Part shown: positions 14,938-20,617 of the stretch, in pieces
Position numbering within the stretch: position 1 is the first letter of the stretch
How the letters are laid out: every line of letters begins with the position of its first letter
From: Parvibaculum sp036499025
Lineage (GTDB): Bacteria > Pseudomonadota > Alphaproteobacteria > Parvibaculales > Parvibaculaceae
NCBI GenBank assembly: GCA_036499025.1
Contig: DASYEM010000128.1
Coordinates: 1-20,617 of the forward strand
Length of the DNA stretch: 20,617 nt
Direction of reading: 5' to 3'
Position numbers and translations under genes: made by a program
Notes under the pieces: model-generated
The model's input: only the letters and a program-made list of their open reading frames with translations
What the model was told of the DNA's origin: nothing
The model's database searches: none

Positions 14938-16134
14938 ATGCATCGCGTCCTTCTCATTTCGAGTGAAGCGGCCCTTGGCGAGCAGGTGAAGCGCGCGCTC
15001 GAATCCGTCGCCACCGTCATGCGCGCCGATCCGATGGCCGTGAACATTGTCGAGACCGCCCGCCAGTTCCTGCCCGACGCAGTCGTGGTCGATAGCGACG
15101 CCCGCACCGGCGCGCAGACGACCTATGAGCGCCTCTCCGCCATCCGCCAATGGTTCGAGGAAACGCCCATCATCGTCGTCGGCAATGAAATGGGCGCGCA
15201 GTTGATTCTGACGGCCATGCGGGCGGGCGCGCAGGATTTCGTTGATCGCGACGCCAGCGACCGCGAGTTGAAATCCGTCATTCTCCGCCATCTCGGCGCG
15301 CGTCCCGGCGCGGGCGGAGCGGGCCACGGGCAAATGGTCTGCGTGTTGAGCCCGACGCCGGGCGATGAAGCCCGCGATCTCGCCGTCAACATTTCAACGA
15401 GCCTCGCCGCCGCTCGTCGCGGCGATGGCGTCATCCTTGTCGATCTCTCCTTGCCTGCGAGCGACGCGGGCATCGCGCTCGGCCTTGAGCTTCCCTTCCG
15501 CGTCGGCGAAGCGGTCAAGGACATCGCCCGTCTCGACCGCGCACTGCTCGATGGCGCACTCGCCCGCTGCCCGCGCTCCGGCCTCTATGTCCTGCCCCTG
15601 TCGCGCTATGGCGATGTCGATGGCTGGGCGGTCGACATGCAGGATTTGCGCGCCCTGATCCAGATGCTGCAATCCCTCTACGAGGTCGTCGTCGTCGATT
15701 ACGGTCCCTTTTCGCGCCACGAAGATCTCATCAATCTGCCGGGGCCGAACGCGATCTTCTTCCTCTCTTGCAATCAGCGCTTCTCCTCGATCAAGGCGGC
15801 GGGCGAGTTGATGCGCGCGGTCGCGGCCCAGCGCCCCTCGGGCATGGAGCCTGTTCTCGCCGTCCATGAATTCGCGCCCACGCTGGCGCCGAGCTTCGAC
15901 GACATCAAGTCGGCGCTCTCGCCCGCCCATGCGGTCCGCCTGAGCGCGCGCTGGGCCGAACTGGCCGACAGCGTCAATCGCGGCCTGCCGCTGGCCCTCG
16001 CCGGTCCCTCGCCTTATGTCGATCAGCTGACAAGCGTGTTGGCCTCTATGGGCCTTCTTGAACGGCGCGGCGCGGCGACCTTCGAGAAGCCGGTGCGCAA
16101 CTGGGCCCGCAAGCTGATGGGGATTGTTCCATGA
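14938..16134 (+). CDS. cpaE: Pilus localisation protein CpaE/TadZ with degenerate P-loop
   Basis: A 398-residue protein that places the Tad machine in the cell. The N-terminal ~120 residues form an atypical receiver-like domain (VLLISSEAALGEQVKRAL... PDAVVVDSD... IIVVGNE). The rest is a ParA/MinD-like domain with DGVILVDLSLPASDAG and EVVVVDYGPFSRHEDLIN retained. The Walker A position reads VLSPTPGDEARDLAVNIS, lacking the KGGxGKT/S lysines, so ATP binding by the usual mechanism is doubtful; atypical Walker A motifs are known among TadZ proteins. Starts 2 bases after cpaC and overlaps cpaF by ATGA, so translation is probably coupled. Confidence 0.9.
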   Translation: MHRVLLISSEAALGEQVKRALESVATVMRADPMAVNIVETARQFLPDAVVVDSDARTGAQTTYERLSAIRQWFEETPIIVVGNEMGAQLILTAMRAGAQDFVDRDASDRELKSVILRHLGARPGAGGAGHGQMVCVLSPTPGDEARDLAVNISTSLAAARRGDGVILVDLSLPASDAGIALGLELPFRVGEAVKDIARLDRALLDGALARCPRSGLYVLPLSRYGDVDGWAVDMQDLRALIQMLQSLYEVVVVDYGPFSRHEDLINLPGPNAIFFLSCNQRFSSIKAAGELMRAVAAQRPSGMEPVLAVHEFAPTLAPSFDDIKSALSPAHAVRLSARWAELADSVNRGLPLALAGPSPYVDQLTSVLASMGLLERRGAATFEKPVRNWARKLMGIVP

Positions 16135-17363
16135 GCAAACCCCTCGAACCCTATATGCGCGTTTCGCCGAGCGCCGTCAGCGAGATCGGTGTCTCGGACC
16201 GCTATCAGCAGATCAAATTCCGCGTCTTCGATCTCACCCTCGAATATCTCGAGCAGCAGGGTGTGCAGGGCGAGTCGATCCCGCGCGCCGTCCTGCAAGA
16301 CGAAATCGCCCGCGCCATTTCCGTCGTCCTGATGTCGCGCGGCCTCGCGCTCAATCTGCGCGAGCGCGCCCAGCTCATCGACGACGTCCAGAACGAAATC
16401 GTCGGCTTCGGCCCGCTGGAGCCCTTGCTCAACGACGCCACGGTCGATGACATCATCGTCAACGGTCCGAACAAGATTTACGTCGAGCGCAACGGCGAAC
16501 TCGAACCGGTGACGACGCGCTTCCGCGACACGACGCATCTAATGAATGTCATCCAGCGCATCGTCAGCCCCATCGGCCGCCGCGTCGATGAAAGCTCGCC
16601 TTATGTCGATGGCCGCCTGCCAGACGGCAGCCGCGTCAATGTCATCATTCCGCCTGTCGCTCTCGACGGCCCGATCCTCTCGATCCGCAAATTCAAGCGC
16701 ACGCCGCTCACCGGCGACGATCTGGTGCGCAGCCACACCTTGAGCGAAGAGACTTTGAAATTTCTCTCCGAAGCCGTGCGTGGCAAACGCAACATTCTCA
16801 TTTGCGGCGGCACCGGCACCGGCAAGACCACGCTGCTCAACGTGCTGAGTTCCTATATCGGCCCGAAGGAACGCCTCGTCACCATCGAGGACGCCGCCGA
16901 ACTTCAGCTTCAGCAGTCGCATGTCGTGCGCCTCGAAACGCGCCCCGCCTCGCTCGACGGCGCCAGCGAAGTCAGCTCGCGCGATCTCCTGCGCAACGTC
17001 CTGCGCATGCGTCCAGACCGCATCATTCTCGGTGAAGTGCGCTCCAGCGAAGCCATCGAAATGCTGCAAGCCATGGGCACCGGCCATGACGGCTCCATGG
17101 CGACGATCCATTCCAACGGCCCGCGCGATGCGCTGGAGCGCCTCGAAATGCTGATCGGCCTTCACGGTTTCGGCAGCGAGCTTCAGGCCGTCCGCCGCTT
17201 CATCGCGGGCGCCATCGATCTTGTCGTCCATGTCCAGCGCCAGACGGGCGGTGCGCGGCGCATCGCCTCGGTCAGCGAGCTGGTCGGTATGGAAGGTCCA
17301 ACTTATTCGATGCGGGAAATTTACCAGGCGGAAGAGACGACAAACGCACGGCGTATCATCTAG
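16131..17363 (+). CDS. cpaF: Tad pilus motor ATPase CpaF/TadA
   Basis: Hexameric secretion ATPase of the VirB11/TadA group, 410 residues, powering pilin assembly at the inner membrane. Walker A is G226-GTGTGKTT; the Asp box (LVTIEDAAELQLQ), Walker B (RPDRIILGEVR) and His box (GHDGSMATIHSNG) are all present. The N-terminal domain carries NDATVDDIIVNGPNKIYVER, typical of the family. Length is slightly short of Caulobacter CpaF because the N-terminal linker is brief. The start overlaps the cpaE stop (ATGA); tadB follows after 18 bases. Confidence 0.97.
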   Translation: MSKPLEPYMRVSPSAVSEIGVSDRYQQIKFRVFDLTLEYLEQQGVQGESIPRAVLQDEIARAISVVLMSRGLALNLRERAQLIDDVQNEIVGFGPLEPLLNDATVDDIIVNGPNKIYVERNGELEPVTTRFRDTTHLMNVIQRIVSPIGRRVDESSPYVDGRLPDGSRVNVIIPPVALDGPILSIRKFKRTPLTGDDLVRSHTLSEETLKFLSEAVRGKRNILICGGTGTGKTTLLNVLSSYIGPKERLVTIEDAAELQLQQSHVVRLETRPASLDGASEVSSRDLLRNVLRMRPDRIILGEVRSSEAIEMLQAMGTGHDGSMATIHSNGPRDALERLEMLIGLHGFGSELQAVRRFIAGAIDLVVHVQRQTGGARRIASVSELVGMEGPTYSMREIYQAEETTNARRII

Positions 17364-17381
17364 GTCACGGGTAACGAGTTC

Positions 17382-18308
17382 ATGCTCTTGCAGGCTCTCA
17401 CGATTTTCGGCTCTCTCCTCTGCCTCGCGGGCGGCATCTTCGCCTTTGTGCTGTGGCGCGGCCAGCACGGATCGCTGGAAATGCGCGACCGTCTCGTTGC
17501 CCTTACGCAAGCTGGGCATGCCGCCGCGCCCGTCGAGCCGCGCAACATTCTGCCCGAGATCGAGAGAGTCATGCCGCTGTTCCTCCGGCGTCGTCTGCTT
17601 CAGGCCGGCATCCACATCGACCCGATGCGCCTCTCGCTGATGGTCTTCGGCCTCGCCACCGTCTGGATCGTCCTTTGCGTCGTCGCCAGCGTCCTCGTCG
17701 CCGCCATCGTCGATGGCGTCATCGTGCTTGCGGCCTTCGCGGTCATCGACCATCTCGCCTCGCGCCGCATGAATGCGCTCTCGGCTTGCATGTCGGGTTT
17801 TCTCGACCGTGTGCGTCAATTGTTGATTATCGGCAATTCGCTTTCGGTCGCCTTGTCGCGCGCCACGCAAAGCTCGCCGCCGGTTCTCATCGAATTCTTC
17901 ACGCCGACGATCCGGCGCATCGCCAACAGCGCAGGCGTTGCCGAAAGCGTCAACCAGCTTGCCGATGAGCTCGATCTCCACGAACTTCGCCTTTTCGGCG
18001 CAGCGATTGAAACCAACCTGCGCTTCGGCGGATCGCTCTCCGTCATCCTCGCCAATCTGATCGAAAACATCCGTCGCCGCTCCGCCGTCGAGCGCGAGGT
18101 GCGCGCCAACACATCGCAAATCCGCGCCAGCGCCTGGATATTGGGGCTGCTGCCGCTGGTCGCCTGCGCGGCGGTCATGCTTAAGAACCCGGACTATGTC
18201 CGCTATTTCATCGACAACCCGACCGGCAACAAATTCCTGATCTATGCGGGCCTGTCGGAATTCGTCGGCGCACTTCTGATGCGCTCCATCGTGCGCGTCA
18301 ATTACTGA
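17382..18308 (+). CDS. tadB: Inner-membrane platform protein TadB
   Basis: A 308-residue polytopic membrane protein of the GspF/T2SSF superfamily. Membrane segments near 5-25, ~85-125 and the C-terminal end flank the cytoplasmic T2SSF domain (~145-245, LDRVRQLLIIGNSLSVALSR... NLRFGGSLSVILANLIENIR). With TadC it forms the platform on which CpaF acts. The ATG at 17382 has only a weak ribosome site (AACGAG), compatible with coupling to cpaF. tadC follows after 7 bases. Confidence 0.93.
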   Translation: MLLQALTIFGSLLCLAGGIFAFVLWRGQHGSLEMRDRLVALTQAGHAAAPVEPRNILPEIERVMPLFLRRRLLQAGIHIDPMRLSLMVFGLATVWIVLCVVASVLVAAIVDGVIVLAAFAVIDHLASRRMNALSACMSGFLDRVRQLLIIGNSLSVALSRATQSSPPVLIEFFTPTIRRIANSAGVAESVNQLADELDLHELRLFGAAIETNLRFGGSLSVILANLIENIRRRSAVEREVRANTSQIRASAWILGLLPLVACAAVMLKNPDYVRYFIDNPTGNKFLIYAGLSEFVGALLMRSIVRVNY

Positions 18309-18315
18309 GGACGAT

Positions 18316-19251
18316 ATGGACCCTGTGTTGAACAGCGTGATCTGGATCGTGGCGGGCCTCTCGGCTGCCGCTGGGGCGCTGGCGCTCGGCCTTTCGGGCT
18401 CGGCGCTGTTGCGCGGCCGCACGGTGACGGGCCGCCTCTCCGATCTTCTGGCAAGCGGCGGCGCGCAACTCAATCTCGTTGAGCGCGGCGCGCAATGGCT
18501 TGAGCGAGTGGGTCACCTGATCGCCCGCAACGAAAGCGTCAGCGGCGAGGTCCGCGAGGCGCTCGCCAAGGCCGGCTACTTCCGCAACGCCGCGCTCTAT
18601 ATCTTCCTGACCCTGCGTCTCGCCGCGACGGTCGCCATTTTCATCGCCGTTCTCCTGTTGCGCGATGGGCGTCTCAATCTCGTCAACATCGCCATGGCGG
18701 CGATATTTTCCTTTCTCTTCTTTCGTTACGCGCTCATCGCGGTTCGCTATCAGGGCGAACGCCGCGCCCGCCGCATCCAGCGCGAATTGCCGCCCGTCCT
18801 CGACATCGTTCTGATGGTGCTGGACAGCGGCGTCAGCATCGATCAATGCCTGCAATATGTCGCCGCCGCCGCGAAGGGCTCCGCGCCGACAGTCGCGCCG
18901 GTCCTGATACGGCACGTCGCCGACATCGAAAGCGGCGTGCCTTATGACGCAGCACTTGATCGTCTCGGCCAGCGCCTCGCGGTGGATGAAGGTATCGACT
19001 TCGCCAATCTGCTGAAACAGGCGATGTTTCAGGGCGGCGAACTCGGGCCGAGCCTTCGCCGTTTCTCCGCTGAGCTTTCCGACCGCCGCCTGTCCCGCGC
19101 GCGGGAGGAGGGCGGTCGCCGGGGAACTTATCTCACCGTCGTCATGGTCTTCTTCTTCGTGCCCGTCCTGCTGGTCATTCTGGTAGGCCCCGCCTTCGTC
19201 AATGTCGCCGGAACAATTCAGGCCGCCGCCCACAGGACGCACACAAAATGA
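18316..19251 (+). CDS. tadC: Inner-membrane platform protein TadC
   Basis: A 311-residue GspF-like membrane protein, partner of TadB. It has membrane segments at ~8-30, ~95-140 and ~285-305, and a T2SSF domain at ~155-275 (LPPVLDIVLMVLDSGVSIDQCL, then FANLLKQAMFQGGELGPSLRRFS, and a polar stretch RREEGG-like). The ribosome site GAGG lies 6 bases before the ATG at 18316. The stop overlaps the tadD start by ATGA. Confidence 0.93.
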   Translation: MDPVLNSVIWIVAGLSAAAGALALGLSGSALLRGRTVTGRLSDLLASGGAQLNLVERGAQWLERVGHLIARNESVSGEVREALAKAGYFRNAALYIFLTLRLAATVAIFIAVLLLRDGRLNLVNIAMAAIFSFLFFRYALIAVRYQGERRARRIQRELPPVLDIVLMVLDSGVSIDQCLQYVAAAAKGSAPTVAPVLIRHVADIESGVPYDAALDRLGQRLAVDEGIDFANLLKQAMFQGGELGPSLRRFSAELSDRRLSRAREEGGRRGTYLTVVMVFFFVPVLLVILVGPAFVNVAGTIQAAAHRTHTK

Positions 19252-19964
19252 CCCCGTCCAAATTCGCCCTCATTGCCGTTTGCGCCGTCTCTCCGCTTCT
19301 GGCCGGTTGCGATAAACAGAATTTGACCTCTCTCGGAATGCTGGGCGATCCCGCGACCAAGGTCGAGGCGCCGCCAGCCTCTTCGACCTCGGAGCTTTAT
19401 CTCACGATTGTCGAGGGGCTGATCGATCAGGGTCGCTACCGCGCCGCGCTGGGCTATCTCGATCAATATGCAGTTTCGGAAAAGAAGACGCCGCGCTTCA
19501 ACATGATGCATGGCGAGGCGCTGCTCGGCGTCGGCAAATATGACGAAGCGACAAAAGCCTTCTCCGCGCTCGAAGGCACGGACCTCGCCGCCATCGGCTA
19601 TAACGGCCTTGGTCGCGTCGAGGCGACGAGGGAACGCTGGGGCGAAGCCGAACGCTATTTCACGCAAGCCGTCGCGGCGCGCCCTTCAAGCGCCGATTAT
19701 CTGAACAATCTCGGCTTTGCCGAAATTCATCTGGGCGGCAATGACGCGCTCGCCAAGGCGGAGTTCAATCTGCGTCAGGCGCAGGAGCTTGACCCGAAAT
19801 CGGTTTCGATCCGCAACAATCTCGTTCTCGCCCTGTCATTGGCCGGGAAGAAGGAAGATGCGCAAGCCGTCCTCGCAGACATCCCGACGACACGCGAACG
19901 CGTCGCGGTGCAGAAATTTGCAACCGACTGGGTGCAGGCCAAACACAAGGCGTCGGTCGAATGA
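19248..19964 (+). CDS. tadD: TPR-containing pilus assembly lipoprotein TadD
   Basis: A 238-residue lipoprotein with lipobox LLAGC (Cys21) and several tetratricopeptide repeats over ~45-200, for example YRAALGYLDQYAVSEKKTPR, YDEATKAFSALEGTDLAAIG and ERYFTQAVAARPSSADYLNN. TadD lipoproteins help the secretin assemble. Overlaps tadC at its start and the next small lipoprotein at its end (ATGA at both), so the three genes are probably translated together. Confidence 0.9.
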   Translation: MTPSKFALIAVCAVSPLLAGCDKQNLTSLGMLGDPATKVEAPPASSTSELYLTIVEGLIDQGRYRAALGYLDQYAVSEKKTPRFNMMHGEALLGVGKYDEATKAFSALEGTDLAAIGYNGLGRVEATRERWGEAERYFTQAVAARPSSADYLNNLGFAEIHLGGNDALAKAEFNLRQAQELDPKSVSIRNNLVLALSLAGKKEDAQAVLADIPTTRERVAVQKFATDWVQAKHKASVE

Positions 19965-20230
19965 AAAAGCGGAGACATATTTTGAAATCGTTTGAAACAT
20001 CGGCCGTCCTCTGCATCGCTTTCGCGTTGCCCCTTTTGGGTTGCGCGCCCGAGAAAGCGGCCGACGTCACGCCCACCCAAAGCGTCATGGATGCTCAGTA
20101 CACGGCCAAAGCGAAAACACCGCCGATGGATGCGGCGGAAGCGGATGCAATTTATAAAAATTACATCGACAACATCGGCAAGCCGGTCAGGCCGACAAGT
20201 GGAATGAACGAATCCTCGACGACGCAATAA
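19961..20230 (+). CDS. Small hypothetical lipoprotein of the Tad operon
   Basis: An 89-residue predicted lipoprotein: basic N-terminus (KKRRH), hydrophobic stretch and lipobox LLGC with Cys28; the mature part is only ~61 residues, polar and probably partly disordered, with an acidic helix-like stretch (DAAEADAIYKNYIDNIG). Not recognised as CpaD or any known Tad component; CpaD is much longer. Its ATG overlaps the tadD stop (ATGA), so it belongs to the pilus operon and ends it. A pilotin-like or secretin-accessory role is conceivable but unproven. Confidence 0.7.
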   Translation: MKKRRHILKSFETSAVLCIAFALPLLGCAPEKAADVTPTQSVMDAQYTAKAKTPPMDAAEADAIYKNYIDNIGKPVRPTSGMNESSTTQ

Positions 20231-20429
20231 ATAAGCGTGAGGCGGATGAATTTTCAAATTTGGTTAGGAACCGAAGCGCAAGATAGACGTTACTGAATGT
20301 AGCTCACACAAATCCGCCAATCGCCACACGCGGCGACAGGTGAAATGGATAAAGTGGGAGATGAGGCGCGGGCTGGGAGGCCGAGCGATTCACGGACGGC
20401 GATTTCCGCCGCCGACATTGGAGGGAAGA
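20231..20429. other. Intergenic/leader region of flp
   Basis: 199 bases between the operon end and the pilin gene. No strong terminator is visible. It contains the EcfG-type promoter (20267-20291), a weak inverted repeat (20321-20336, TCGCC/GGCGA) and a small hairpin (20397-20411, CGGCG-ATTTC-CGCCG) ending 9 bases before the ribosome site. A transcript from the promoter would have a leader of about 130 bases. Confidence 0.55.
20267..20291 (+). promoter_or_regulatory. EcfG-type general stress promoter of flp
   Basis: GGAAC at 20267-20271, a 16-base spacer, then CGTT at 20288-20291, facing the pilin gene. Exact match to the alphaproteobacterial general stress sigma factor consensus. It suggests that pilin supply is raised under stress independently of the assembly operon. 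Not demonstrated. Confidence 0.72.
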
Positions 20430-20617
20430 ATGACTTCTGCAAAGTTGAAAGCGTTTGTAACGCGTTTTGCCGCTGACGACAGTGGGTTGTCGGCGGTTGA
20501 GTACGGGCTTCTGGCCGCGGGTATAGTACTCGCGATCACGGTAAGCCTAGGGACCATCGGCACAAACCTCGGTGAAATTTTCCAAAGCCTGTCGGATAAG
20601 GTCGCATCGGCGAATAC
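20430..20617 (+). CDS. flp: Flp major pilin (3' end cut by the window)
   Basis: Too short for a simple length cutoff but clear: the ATG at 20430 with GGAGGGAAG just upstream opens a frame of 62 residues that runs to the window end. It has a short basic leader, then G19 followed by LSAVEYGLLAAGIVLAI, the type IVb prepilin signature with Glu at +5 and Tyr at +6 after the G19/L20 cleavage site, and a single hydrophobic segment. Flp pilins are usually 50-70 residues, so few residues are missing. The prepilin peptidase that should process it is not in the window. Confidence 0.93.
   Translation, partial: MTSAKLKAFVTRFAADDSGLSAVEYGLLAAGIVLAITVSLGTIGTNLGEIFQSLSDKVASAN

Noticed and set aside
16539..18473. 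644-codon open frame on the minus strand
   Set aside because: It lies antisense to cpaF, tadB and tadC, which are certain. Its product is a low-order mix rich in Asp, Arg, Ala and Gly with no domain; it is a GC-rich shadow frame.

Overview
The window reads as chromosomal DNA from an alphaproteobacterium, plausibly Hyphomicrobiales/Rhizobiales-like. The grounds are high GC, Caulobacter/rhizobium-style Tad (Flp) pilus genes, and three exact matches to the promoter of the alphaproteobacterial general stress sigma factor EcfG/SigT/RpoE2 (GGAAC-N16-CGTT). I cannot name a genus. I found no tRNA, rRNA, CRISPR array or complete insertion sequence.

Left part (1-2661), ordinary housekeeping and regulation: the 3' part of an AraC-type regulator, a YaiI/YqxD (DUF188) protein, a one-domain ModE-like winged-helix protein, and a convergent PaaI-type hotdog thioesterase. 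A small Lys/Arg/Ala-rich protein follows, with an EcfG-type promoter in front of it.

Signalling part (2658-7203): on the minus strand lies a large CHASE3-PAS-HisKA-HATPase-REC-REC hybrid kinase and, further on, two single-domain response regulators, none with a DNA-binding output. Between them on the plus strand is an orphan zinc-ribbon/HTH protein that resembles the N-terminal part of IS1595-family transposases but lacks the catalytic domain. It also has an exact EcfG-type promoter. The 440-base gap before it contains a long stem-loop.

Surface part (7323-12074): a TadG-like membrane-anchored protein (minus) is divergent from a Gly-rich lipoprotein (plus). The lipoprotein ends in a clear Rho-independent terminator and converges on a two-partner-secretion (ShlB/FhaC-type) outer-membrane transporter (minus), for which no classical TpsA substrate is visible.

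Tad pilus part (12642-20617, plus strand): cpaB-cpaC-cpaE-cpaF-tadB-tadC-tadD and a small lipoprotein form one tightly packed operon with several ATGA overlaps: membrane/SAF protein, secretin, localisation protein, motor ATPase, two platform proteins and a TPR lipoprotein. After a 199-base gap comes flp, the major pilin, cut off by the window end. flp has its own exact EcfG-type promoter, so the pilin may be stress-induced separately from the machine. No cpaD lies between cpaC and cpaE, and the prepilin peptidase (cpaA/tadV) is not in the window.

The most notable points are the three EcfG-type promoters (pilin, orphan transposase-derived zinc ribbon, small basic protein), the domesticated zinc-ribbon gene, and the TpsB/Gly-rich lipoprotein/TadG-like group beside the pilus operon.
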